A stretch of DNA of 64,000 bases from Cokeromyces recurvatus. Lineage: Eukaryota > Mucoromycota > Mucoromycetes > Mucorales > Mucoraceae. Location: contig NW_026251401.1 of assembly GCF_025118155.1 (NCBI RefSeq), forward strand, positions 186,001-250,000. The letters run 5' to 3'. The stretch's first letter is position 1. Each line of letters opens with the position of its first letter. The notes beneath the pieces were generated by a model. That model saw nothing but the letters and a program-made list of their open reading frames with translations, was not told the DNA's origin and ran no database searches. Positions 48,327 to 60,578 of the stretch are shown one piece after another. A program made the position numbers and the translations under genes.

Positions 48327-50977
48327 TCAAGTATTCTTATTATTGTCTATTGGACTATTTGCAGCTGATGATGAGGAAGCAACACCTGGGGCAAGATTCA
48401 TAACTTCTTCTAAGCTTATGTGACGAGATAGCTCATTATAAACCTTTATATATATATGTGTGTGTATATATAATTGTCAGTATCAGTAATAAATAAAGTT
48501 GCAGTACTTACAGTTTCATCAACGGGTATAATTGATTTTCGTCTAAATTGTTGGAATTGCTGAATATTTGAATCAAATTCTTGCTAAAATTTAAAATTTA
48601 TTAGAAAGTGTTATATATAAAGTATAGTGATTACTTTACCATGTGTGGATGAATATTGTCGTATTTTTCTTCATGATGTTCTAATTCTGTATCTGTTTCC
48701 TCATCTGTCAATATATCAAAGTCTTTTTCTCTTTGACTTTCTTTATTAGACTCTACTTCTTGTTTAGCAATTTTTGGTGGAAAAGTGTAGTCATAAAAAT
48801 CATTATCATCCGCTGAAGTAGTAATTGTTATAGAACTTGTGCCTGATACTTTACGTTGTAGTATTTTCCAATTCTCTTCTCTCTCGCGTTGCCTTTTCCT
48901 TTCACTGTAAAAGAAAAAGTTTAGGAAAAGAAAAAAAAAACGAAAATAATGCAGGTACTTTTTTCTTTCTTACATTTGCCTTTGATGTTTATATTGATTT
49001 GCACATTCATCGTATAATTGAGGGTTTATATCCATAAAAAGTTTTAATGCATTATATACTAAACTAAGAATAGATCTAGATGTAGGAAAGAGTTAGTTTA
49101 TACATATAGTAACATATTATATTTATGTTTTACTTATTCCAATGTGTCTTTGATGTTTTATAAAGGGTAGGGAATATAATGGGCATAATGGCATTCATAT
49201 TTTCAGCCATTAAGCTTACAATATATTCATTATTCCATAAATATAAAGCTCTCTCTGCTACTTGGAAATGAGTATTTGAAACGCATTGTCCTAGCTTTAC
49301 AAATACAGGAACCATAACTTGTTGAAATTCAGCATGATCAATCACATCTAATACTTCTTCAAGTTCATTTAAAAACATAACTTCTTTCGGACTGTTTACT
49401 TTAGGCCAGTATCTTAATAAACCGTTAATAACTTCGCGAGCTAACACAGGACTTTTTTCCAAAAATTGTACAACACAATAGGCCAACTGTGGATGATAAA
49501 CGACTAATGTTTTAGCTTTATGAAGTGGAATCAATACCTTTCTTAAGAATAATTTGTGTTCTTCCTTAAGTGGTAATGCAAATCCATTAATGATGCTTCC
49601 TAAAATTTCCAATAATTCTCCAATTCCATTATGTCTTTCAGTTTCATAAATGAATTGAAAAAATATATTATTGATCGATCGACGAATAAATGCACGAAGG
49701 TTAATAAATTTGCCATAAATACGATGCAATGTTGTCTTTAAATAATCTCTTTCTCTAGGATCTTCACTGTCGAATAATTCCAATAACTTTTTAAAGATTA
49801 GTATTTTTTTTTTCTTTATTAATTGTTGCATGAATATATAGTCCTTTTACATATGTACTATACCTGAAGAATAAATTTTTGATCAATGTATTTTTTGGCG
49901 AAATTGATGTTAAAATCGGGCGATTCTAAAAATCTCAAAAACAATTCATACACAATTTGTAAATGAGGCCAAGCTAATTCCAAGACAGGTTCGTCTTCTT
50001 CAGGATCATAGGCATCACCTGATGGATTAACTTGTGGAGGAATAGTACGAAATAAATTAATAGCAAACTATGAAAGATATAAACAAAAAATCCATAATAA
50101 TGTATACATAATAGAGTGCATACCATTTTTACTATTTCAGCATAAGGAGCTTCTGTTGTCAAAATACCCAAATTATTGCCAACATATTCTAGTATTTCCT
50201 GTAGAGTTTGCCTTTTAATTTCCTTTTCCGTTAATTCAGATGAGGGATCTGAAAAATCGCAAATGATCATGCATTGCTGTATCTTTTGAAGAAACAAGTT
50301 TTGTCTTAAATGTGGAACAGTTTCTAATGATTATAATAACAATATTAGTGTACAATAAATAAATAAAAAAAATCAACTATCTTCTTTTACCATAAAAACC
50401 GGGGGTCCTTTCTACTTGCATTTTATCTTTTGTATAAAATCGTGATGATTTTTGACGTCTAGGAGATTTGCTAACAGGTATTTGATCTTTCGGAGCATTT
50501 TTTAAACGGTTAATAGGACCTGTTTTTGGTATTTCAATAGTAGGTTTATGTACATGAGTTGGAGAAGAAGGCTAAATGTATTTTTAAGAAAAAAAAAAAA
50601 AAGAAATCCCTAAGAGTGTTAGTATAATGGTTATGTCTATTATTATTATTATTTACTTGTGATGAATCTGATTGAGATTGCTGTAAAGGATTGATTTGTT
50701 GAGAAGGTACAAATATTATAGGATTTCGTTGTAATAATAAGGAATTGGTATTATTTTGATCATTCAAAGGAGATGAAAGAGGGGAGACAGACGAAGAGAT
50801 TAGATTATTTGTTGTTATAGGTGGTGGACTTCCTATACGTGATTTCTTTTATTTTATTTCGTTAAAAAAAAAAGAACGAATCTATTAATCTTTTTTTCTT
50901 TCATTTGTTTTTTTTAAAAAAAGAAAAGAAAAGAAAAGAAATTATATATTAATTACATTGCCATTTGAAGATTCCAT
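48327..50977 (-). CDS. RTS1: PP2A regulatory subunit B56 (B'/Rts1)
   Basis: Targets protein phosphatase 2A to substrates carrying LxxIxE motifs. Ten exons join in frame: 50977-50957, 50845-50657, 50571-50391, 50323-50124, 50067-49864, 49786-49134, 49075-48974, 48904-48640, 48583-48512 and 48443-48327 (667 residues). The N-terminus is Ser/Pro/Gln-rich low complexity. The B56 HEAT core starts at [16 protein letters not shown] and includes [94 protein letters not shown] and [20 protein letters not shown], all hallmark blocks. The C-terminal ~120 residues are charged and end in a Ser/Asn-rich tail. Stop at 48327 lies about 260 bp from the ECM29 start on the same strand. Confidence 0.96.
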
Positions 50978-51091
50978 TATTAAAGATCATAAAGAGATAG
51001 TACAAATTAAAAAAATAATAATAATAATAAATGCGTCTTTTAACTAACGGAGAATTCAAATATTTGAAATTTAGACAATTTTATCAAATCT

Positions 51092-51135
<44 letters not shown>

Positions 51136-52716
51136 ATACACCATTTTCTATTGGAACACAATAAAAAGGTTTCATAAAAACGAAGAAAATGGTACATTGA
51201 AAGAGGGCACGAAATATATTAAATGTATATTTTCTTGTCTTTCAAGGACGAATATTATTAACGAGTAGAATGTAATCCTTGATTGAATTTTAAAGCCTCT
51301 AATTTTTACTTGTAATATGACTTTTCTCAAATATTAGAGAAGCAATATAGTGATAAATCAATGAAAAGAAAATAATAGTGTAAAGAGAGATATAAAAGGA
51401 TATTTTGTGGAGATATACATTGATGATGATATTCAAATAATGATACCTAATATTGAATAGGATGACGATATTCGAATAATGGTATCTAATATTGAATAGG
51501 ATGACGATATTCGAATAATGGTATCTAATATTGAATAGAATAGATAGTTTGTATTGTAAAACACACACTGGTTAGGTTAGTGGTTAATAATAGAATATCA
51601 ACTTTAGATTAACATTAACTGAAGGCTTAGTGTCAAGCTAATAATGATTATCATTTGTTAAGGAGGAAGCTATTAAATTGTAGTTTAATAATAAAAAAAA
51701 CAGAAAGAAAAAGGGAATTTTTATACATATATATTATTAGAATCATTGAAATTTGAATCCTTGCTGACTCTTATGAATGTTAATAACTTCTCCTTTATAG
51801 TTAAAATATATAGCTATATACATACTCTAAAGCCATTAATGAATACTATTCATAATCAACTCTAGCAAAAGTTTAGAGAAGCTTTTGTGTATCAACTAAC
51901 TAATAATGAGAACTAGTAAATGTATTATAATATATTCTCTCTCAAGAAAACATGATAATAATATCTAAAGGATAAATTATTTTGGACTCTTGTAGTATTG
52001 ATCTTTCGCTTTATTGTTATAAAATAAACTATGACTTGTATTAATGTAGTGTTTATGCATAATAAACAAGTCAAGAATTAGTTACTATGAACAACGTATT
52101 TCAAAAGATATACTTATAGCTGACTATGTATTCATATTTGATATTTCTGATTTATCAGCCTTTCTATAGTACTCTGAAACAAGAATGAAATGAATACTAG
52201 TAAAATTAACTATTCTATCTGGAGCATGATGACATAGAAAGGAATTAGTTGATATATTATTAGGAGTAGGTACAATTAGATATTTTCAATGTTTAGCTAT
52301 TCACTATTTTTTTTTTAAATAAATGAATGAATACAAGATTAAAGATATGAATTTTAGACAGTTGAACGAGGAGAAAAGCAACTTTATCTGCATTAAAGAT
52401 TAGGATAGGGGGGGAATTTATTTTAAGGTAATATAGATTAATAAAGAAAATTCAATGATATTTGATACTATACGACTGCATAAATTTGAATGCATTTCAT
52501 CAAGAAAAAGAATAAGCCTTTTTTTTTTCTTCTTTTATTCTATACTCTTTGTATTAAAGTATTATTATTATTATTTTGTTATGAAAGTATTACATTGTAC
52601 TTATAGTAAAAATAAATTTGCAGATAAATATACTCTTGATTTAGAAGGATTTGTAAAGTATATTTTTTTATATGTTCTAAGAAACTAAAAATAAACACTT
52701 ATAAACATACTTATAG
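50978..52716. other. Intergenic region upstream of the B56 gene
   Basis: AT-rich, with a ~41-base T run (51094-51134) and a 39-bp tandem repeat (51422-51538). Nothing else is supported. Confidence 0.5.
51422..51538 (+). repeat. 39-bp tandem repeat, three copies
   Basis: Three head-to-tail units starting at 51422, 51461 and 51500, each with GATATTCGAATAATGGTATC-like core and ending TATTGAATAG. The second and third units are essentially identical; the first differs at several bases. Non-coding. Confidence 0.8.
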
Positions 52717-53402
52717 ATGAGTCCTCGTGAATTCACTACAACTATAAACACTTTTAATACAGCAGCATGGCGTTATCCTCCTCCAGTATCTATAGGAAGT
52801 AGCATCTCTCATACTGTATTTGTTTGTTTGATAATCGTGATCTTTATTTCATTGATGACTATTATTCGTCAAACTAACCAAATGGAACTCATTTGGATAC
52901 CTCCATTCTCCCTTTTAGCAATTATAATAATTATCATTTATTATAGACATAGACAAAGATTTAAAGTAAAACAAAAGAAAATAAGAATACATGCATATTT
53001 AAATATATTAATCTTCATTAGTTTGAAAGCGCTATCACTCATTTATGTTCTTGTATGAATGCTATAGAAAATGTTCGTGGAATCAATTTTAGATTAACTT
53101 TATTAACAACTGAGCAAAAATGTTTAACTCCACAATCCATCTCTTATGTAAGAATTTTTTTTCTTTTTTACTACTAACATGGCATATCTATGTACTAAAC
53201 AATAGAATAGGCAATTACAATTGAATTCGATGAACGCTATAATTTATTGCATCATTTCTTTAATACAATAACTTCATCTTCTATTTTACCTTCGTATAGT
53301 ACAAGCATTTCTATTTCTTCACCAGAAACGATAACAGATGATATATTAACTAAGCCTTCAAGCGCTTATAATCCTAATGAAAAATATTCCTGGATAAACT
53401 AG
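52717..53402 (+). CDS. Two-helix membrane protein, unknown function
   Basis: Three exons, 52717-52965, 53022-53147 and 53211-53402, join in frame to 188 residues. The start is MSPREFTTTINTFNTAAWRY. Two hydrophobic helices follow (about residues 32-52, VFVCLIIVIFISLM, and 61-77, PPFSLLAIIIIIIYY). A basic RHRQRFK segment comes next, then a soluble region with SCMNAIENVRGINFRLTLLT and AITIEFDERYNLLHHFF. The intron removal is supported by in-frame continuity and by the conserved-looking sequence on both sides. The topology suggests a hairpin in an internal membrane with both ends cytosolic. I do not recognise the family; Spo7- and ERF4-like proteins were considered and do not match. Confidence 0.6.
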
Positions 53403-56400
53403 CATGTATTCCTATTACATTAAAAGAGAGAGAGAGAGAGACGGAACGATACACGACTTCAACTATCATGTCCAGGCACATATAAAAGACTTTTTTTTTT
53501 TCATAAATGCATGACAGCAATTGTTATTTCCTTCCCCCTTATGTTAATTAATTATCTCATTACATACATAATAAAAAGAAATAACAAGTAAACGGCCTAA
53601 TTTTGTTTTAATATGCATATACGTTTAACATATTAAAATTTATGAAGAAAAAAAAAAAAAAAAGAAAAAAGAAAGCCCTTCCACAAACTTTATTTTGAAT
53701 ACATTGAGTGAAAACAATGCCAATGGACTGTACTTTATCTTTTATTTTAGTTACTCATCTTTGTAATACAAAACATAATACACTAAATAAGAAACTAATG
53801 TATCTGGCTGTTCTTACCTTTTTGAGACTATCTAAATCGAGTAATAACAATAAGTTAATGTATGGCTATAGAGGGCATAATGATGGGCATAGTGCTCACA
53901 GCGCTAAATGGTGTATCTGGCTTTTAGTATTTGTTATATCATGTTTATATTTTTTAAACCTTGACATATATTAGGTTAAACTCTGTTATGTGGCAGTATT
54001 CCTTCGGAGCACAGCATTTTATGTCATACTAGTCAGATCCGGTACTTGCAGTAAGCATGAGTGTACGCCCTGAATTGATAATTGCGATTTCATATTAGTT
54101 GTTTACTTCTTCAGTACTAAAATTGTTAAGCGTTAAGTCAGATTTATAAATGATAGTCTTTTGACTCTCTATTATTCTTTTGCATAATATAAAACTGACA
54201 GTGAACTTGTCTGGTCATATTATGTTATTAAATGAGATATCATTGCTTCCATTTTATACAAGTTCTTCAAAACTAAAAATAATAATTGAGATTAGTACTG
54301 AGGGTATCTAACTTTTTTTATATCTTATTTGTCCTCCCCCCAATAAAAAAAATAGAATATGACTATATGAAAATGTTTCAGCTAGTTTATATATGATTCC
54401 TTGAGCAAGAAAGCATTTAATACATTTACCAAAAAAAAAAAAAAAAAAAAAATGTGATAAAATGCTAATGTAATAAGGGAAATAAGAAAAGATTTGATAA
54501 TTTTGGTAATATGATAATATTTGCATATCATATGATGCGCCGTTGATGTAATCCTCTTCAAATTCGATTCATATAGTAAGCAGAAACGGCACAATCTTTT
54601 CGAGCGATTGTGAAAGAAATTTGAGGAACGCATGAAAATTTTAATTTCTCTTGTGGAGGTTAACTAAAATCTGGTTATTTAGTCATTTAAATCTTTATTA
54701 TTTACTTTGCTAGTATTTGCACTTGGTCAAACTGTCTCTCTATGGCATGTTAATTTATAATACTATTTTTCGGCAATTACACGCACTGCTTGGCGATTCA
54801 GATTCTATATAATTACGTAGTACGGATTAACATTTTTTTTTATCTAATTTTACACGAGATTAACTTACTACATTGTAAACGGTACTTTGAGTAAAACATT
54901 AGACTATTTTGAAATTATTCTAATATAGAATTAGAGTAAATAATGGACGACTCGGTGCAAGCTTCTGCTATATATTGACTAGCGCTACTAACTAAAACGG
55001 TTCAATATACTTCATTAATCTGCCTGTCCTTAAACTAATCCAAAGTAACTATAAAAAAAAATATCAACCAAGTATTGTTTAGTTGTTGGCCTTTTGTTAT
55101 TGATTATTTAATAGAGAGTATATGAAAATGGTTGATGGAAAATATGATTTTGGACAAGCTTATCATTTCTATGCGTCAAAATGAGATAATTTATAAAAAT
55201 GATTTGTTCAACATCTCTGAAGACTATAACAATTTTAAACTTGAAATTATCTATGTATCGGTCATTGATGAATTTATATGGCAGTTGTAGGTTTTGTATT
55301 ATTGTTTACTATTTTGTTGAGCACAACGAAGAATGCCCTAGTCTTTTGTATTTTTTTTTTTTTTTCACATTAAACATTTCTGTCTGTTTTCACTTTTCTT
55401 TTCTTTTTTTTTTCTACTATTTTCTTCTCTTTATTAATATTAGCACATTGTTACTTTTGCTTTCTGCTTGTACCAACTATTGTCATTATAAATATAAATA
55501 TATAAATAAGAAAAAAAAATATAAGGATATGACGTTTTAAAAAATTCCTGTACATATCTTGATAGACTATCTCGAGTTCATAACGAGCACTTGAAAAGAT
55601 TTTTTTTTATAATGGTCCGCTTGATGTACTAACGTCAATACATATTACATCTAAGGGAAAAAAAAAGCTATAAGTTAGTATCTATTTAAAGATATAATCT
55701 GCATTACCTATTGGTATTGGCAGTGTCAGTTGGTAATGTTTGTTTCCTTTCATAAATTGATTATTTTCTCTTCATACATATATATATATCCTATTAATAT
55801 AACAGAAAAGGTACCTCCCTAAATACATTGGCCTTGCATAAAAAATGAAGCAAAAGACGGCAATTAACAATGCTGAAAATTACCGTTAGTAGAGTATTTA
55901 TTAAGAGACGTTAGTTTAGCTAAAATTAAAATTTGAAAAGGCTAAGTATCATTAAAATTGCTAGAGAACTAGAGAGACTAAAAAACTCAAATTAAGCTCA
56001 AGGATATAGAAAATACAAATGGTTATAATAAAACATTAAGCTTAAACTAATAATATGCTTGCACTACTGATATGTATGCATATTCGCTCGCATATATTAT
56101 TCAACTTTTATTATTAGTTGTCTATTGTGTATAAAAATTACTCCTATTCATACCAAAGAAGGCAAATGATAACGGGTTTATTGTGAATAGGCTACTACAC
56201 GAAAACTCTTGGATTGAATAAGCTTATGAATTTACTGATTTGTAGCAACTTTTTTTTCTTTTCTTTTCTTTTTTTTTTTTTATTATAAAGGACTCTGAAT
56301 CCAGTTCAAGGTAGTGTCGATCATGTAGTCTATGCCTGGAAGACATGTAGAATATTACAGATGTCAATATTTTGAGTGAATCTTTTCCTTGAATAAAAAG

Positions 56401-58447
56401 CAATTAAAACCAAATATTTCCTTGGCCAGTATTAAAAGTTGTTTTATATATATGGGTTTATAAAGAACAGGTGTTTACTGAAAGATGTTTTAGGAAATAA
56501 TGTTGTCTCCAGGGGGTGGGTGGGGATGCAGTTAATAACGTACTTATTGTAGAGTATAGCTCTATCGATTTTATTTTTTCACTTTGTAACATATAGCACA
56601 ATAGCCATTAACATGTCAGAAAAGATGTTCAAATAAATGAGGAGTAAGCCCTTCAGGAAAATAAGCCTCTATCTATTTTGTCAAGCTTACCTTTATTCGC
56701 TTCTAGGTATGTTATTCAACAGAAGCCTCTCTCCTATCTTTCATACTAGGAGTTAATAAAATGTAATATATTGGGTTTTCTTTAAAAGAGCTACCTTACT
56801 CTTGTATTCTAGCAATTATAGTCACTTTAATTACAATAACAGGTATTATTAATACATTTATATATTGTCCAGACATAGGTATCAATAGATGTATGTAGCT
56901 TTCTTTAAATAATATTAATTAAACTTATAATCACGATTTGTTTATAAGCATAATACTGAATCAAGATATATAAGAACAATAACTATCATAACAGACTATT
57001 TAACTGAGATCAAGCTGTATATTTAAACATCTATTCTACTAGATAAACGTTATTTATGTCAGAAACTAAGCTTTTATTTATATTCTTTATTACTTGACAA
57101 AGCATACATTAAAAGGTGATGTTTTAAAAATTATATATATATAAATACCCTTTAATGGTAAAATGAAAGGAGAATTAGAATTAGAAGTATTTTTTTTTAC
57201 TATCTTCTGGATAGTCAATATTCGATTAATCATTTATAGTCTTTTTTTTAACAAGTTCTTTTATCGTATCTTTATTGTTAAGAATACATTACTAATAAAG
57301 AAAAGGAATAAACTATCTACTATCTATTTGAGCAATACAAGTAAACAATATATGACCGCAATATCATGCGAAAACTGTCTAACACCAAATAGCACCGAGT
57401 TTTTAATATGCTTAAATAATAGTGTTATAATCAAAAAAACAAAGTACAGCATATGGAAGTCTTTTAGCCAGATGTTTCACCTCTTCCCAAATAACATATA
57501 ACTTTTTTGTTACCTGGAGCGATGTATTTCCCTTCGAGTAAAGCCTTGAAAATTTACTTATCTTTATGCATTGGATTAGATATTATAATTGACTGCGCAT
57601 ACAGGTATAATGAACTTGTATTAAAAAAACTAATAAGAAAAGAAAATTAGGGTATAAAAATGTAAGCAACTTTACAAATATTTACTTTTGGATTATGAAA
57701 TATTAGAAACCATCCTATTCTTCTCTCAAACGAATAAAGCTAATGCTTAGAAATGCTAATATCCGTAAAAAGCCCCCCCCCCTTGTAGGAAAAAGAATGA
57801 CAACGATAATAAATACTTTTTATCCAGAAGAATAAACTCCATTGTACTAGTAAATAGATACCAATCATGAGACGAAAAGATAGAAGTGCTAGATGGATAT
57901 GAATAAACAGATAATAAAAGTCAAGCCATTCAGGAGCATAGGTACTGCGATAATAGAGGATACAGTATACATATCCCTTTTTTTTTGTGATGAAAAGATA
58001 AAAAAGGAGGGAGTCATAGATTAATATCTTTTTTATATACAAAGACTATTGTCAATAAATATCAACTACTGTTCAGTTAAAATTGATTCTTTTTTCATGA
58101 ACATGGCTTATTCATCCAATAATGAATCCAAAACCTCCAAAAAAAATAAATAAATAAATAAATTATAATCTAGGAACATCCAATAAAAAATGATGTAACG
58201 TCCAAAAGCGAAAATGTCTAAAAATAAAATCTGATTCGTCTATTTTTTTTTTATTTTTATTTTTATTTTCATTTTCATTTTCATTTTCATTTTCATTTTC
58301 ATTTTCATTTTTTTTTTTTTTTTTTTTTTTTTTTGGAAATAGTCCTAATCTCAAGCGGAAATCCAGTATTAATAATTTTTTTTTCTACTGTTAATTTCCC
58401 TTTTTCTTTCTTCTCCCTTTTTTTTTTCTCTTTAATTTTATATTTAT
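53403..58447. other. Five-kilobase gene-poor region
   Basis: AT-rich with many homopolymers (A run 54430-54451, T runs near 55360, 56270-56281) and no frame with recognisable motifs. Frames at 53708-53974, 55199-55540 and 57163-57501 were read and show only low-complexity Leu/Ile/Phe/Lys sequence without splice context. A CATTTT-type hexamer array (58264-58312) followed by a T run of about 22 bases lies just upstream of MUB1. Confidence 0.5.
58264..58312 (+). repeat. CATTTT hexanucleotide array upstream of MUB1
   Basis: About eight units of CATTTT followed by a T run (58313-58334), ending about 110 bp before the MUB1 start codon, so it falls in the probable promoter or leader. Confidence 0.85.
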
Positions 58448-59907
58448 ATGAGAGAACCTAATTTATATTTTCCTTCACAAAATAAAGCAGCAATTTGTAT
58501 TACTTCTGCACTTTATGATCGCAGAGCTTTGGATTGTACAGCTACTTTACCACTTGTCAATTCTTTAACTCATCTTGCTTATTTAACATCAACATCTCCA
58601 CGCATTAGAGAAATTTTATGTTTAGATGGAGGATTAGAAAGACTTGTTCGTATCTTATACCAAACATCAAGTAGAGCTGATCGACTTACTTTATGGAAAT
58701 GGACACTTGCTTTTCAAAGTATAGTTAATATTGGTGTTAGGGGTACTGAACAAATTCGAAGCAAAATAGTAGATGCTGGTGTTATACCTTTTGTTTTAAC
58801 TATCCTTGGTAATTTTACAAAATCTCATGAGATTACAAATGGGAAAAAAGAATTAAAAAAAGGTAATAATATATTAATAATAATAATTATTTATTATTAT
58901 TTTAAGCAATATCATAACTCTTATTACTAGATTTAATTGCAAATATACATAAAGACCTAAAAGGTGAGTATAATAATATCAACTAATATATGTAGATGGT
59001 AATAATGAATTCATTACTAGATAATATATCAAATAATAACAATAATTCATCAATATCTACAGCATCTAATAATAATAATAATAATAATGAATCAATAGCA
59101 AAATCTAAATTATTACGTCGTTCTACCTTTCCTTATATCAAGATTGACCCCGCTCAGAGACGATATAGACGTATTCATAAAGAAAAACAAGATACCAAAT
59201 TTTCTGATATTGAACATGTATTTCATCGAGAAGAAGATGTGCTTTTATGCTTGCAATTATTAGCTTATCTTTCGAAATATCCTCATATTCGTGATTTATT
59301 TCAATCTGCTTATTCTAAAAATGTATTTAGCGTAGTAGAGAAATTTTGTCATCGTCTTCATCAAGGTCCAGTCCAATATTGGGCAGGCGTTATAATGCGA
59401 AATGCATGTCGTAAGGATGAAACACGTGGTGGTATTCGACGTTGCGCTAACATGTCCTGTGGTAAATGGGAATCACAGCCTCGTGAGTTTGCAAAATGTA
59501 GACGTTGTCGAAAAGCTAAATATTGTTCGAAGGCTTGCCAAAGTAAAGCTTGGGCTGATGGTCATCGTTGGTGGTGTGTTGAAAGACATTCTTCTGTGGC
59601 TCATGATAATACCAGCACAGGTTCTGCTATTACAGCAACCGTTGCTATTGCTAATGTTACTACTGTTAATGGAAACGTTACAGGTGCTGATCAAGATGCT
59701 ACTATAGTAGCAAACAATAATTCAGTTAATACTATAGCGACTACCAATGACCAACAACAAACAACTAATAATAACAATTTACCAACTCCTAATAGTCATG
59801 GTTCTTCTAGTAGTGGAGAATTACCTCTTATTGAACAAAATACAAATCATACGAGTGAAAGCTCTGATAACCGAACTATGCTTATGGGTGTACACATGGA
59901 ATTATAA
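58448..59907 (+). CDS. MUB1: MUB1/samB-like MYND zinc-finger protein
   Basis: In yeast, Mub1 partners the Ubr2 ligase and Rad6 to ubiquitinate Rpn4, the proteasome-gene activator; samB in filamentous fungi affects morphogenesis. Exons 58448-58862, 58931-58963 and 59021-59907 join in frame to 444 residues. The N-terminal half is Armadillo-like: AICITSALYDRRALDCTATL, HLAYLTSTSPRIREILCLDG and GVRGTEQIRSKIVDAGVIP are typical of this family. The MYND finger is complete: CANMSCGKW, then AKCRRCRKAKYCSKACQSKA and HRWWCVERH (about 59440-59590). The tail is Thr/Asn/Ser-rich. The second intron removes a short stretch containing an in-frame stop; taking the acceptor at 59019-59020 keeps frame. The short middle exon is the least certain feature. 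Confidence 0.9.
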
Positions 59908-60028
59908 GTTTTATATATTATCTCTCCTTATTATTTTATGCATGTATTACATGCAATATATGGCAAAGTATATACCTTCCTGAAAAAAAAAAGTCCTTTA
60001 CACACATTTTTGCTCTCCTTCTCTTCAT

Positions 60029-60068
<40 letters not shown>

Positions 60069-60317
60069 TTTGTATGTATATCTGTATGTAACAAAGCAAA
60101 ATGTATTTATTACAAGAAATAAAAAATATAATGTCTAATTATAAGTTGCTTGCTGTATATGTTATACACTCGAAAAAGGCGTCGCTTGAATTTTACTTTT
60201 TTATTTTTTTATCTAAGAATATGTATACTGTTTTATTATTATTATTATTTTACTTTTTCTTTTCGTTTTTTTTTTTCTTTTTTCATTTTTTTTTTTTTTT
60301 AAAAGAATTAAACAGCA
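59908..60317. other. Spacer between MUB1 and TRAPPC8
   Basis: About 400 bp with T runs at 60030-60065 and 60288-60300. It probably contains the MUB1 3' untranslated region and the TRAPPC8 promoter. No gene is seen. Confidence 0.45.
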
Positions 60318-60534
60318 ATGGAAACTTCTTCCCAAAAGTCTACACGAAATATAATCCCACGGTCAATTGCACCTTTAATAGCAGTAACAGCAAGTGAAGA
60401 TGCAGAAGAATTATGTAGAATTAATCACATCCCATCTTTTGCTGACTTCATTAAACCTTTTGGTGACATGATTGAAGGCCAAGGTAATCATAAAATGTAT
60501 TTATCATTTTTATCTTATTTATTTATTTTCTTAA

Positions 60535-60578
<44 letters not shown>

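Noticed and set aside
51422..51538. Possible CRISPR-like array
   Set aside because: The 39-bp units are contiguous with no spacers and the genome is eukaryotic; it is a simple tandem repeat.
54530..54660. GC-richer patch that resembled a tRNA T-arm (AAATTCGATTC)
   Set aside because: No matching acceptor or anticodon stems could be drawn.
55199..55540. 113-codon plus-strand open frame
   Set aside because: Poly-Phe/Leu stretch over T runs, likely chance.
57163..57501. 112-codon plus-strand open frame in the gene-poor region
   Set aside because: Low-complexity AT-driven sequence; no motif, no partner exon.
59402..59707. Second plus-strand frame over the MYND region
   Set aside because: Out-of-frame shadow of MUB1; the Cys/His finger is in the other frame.
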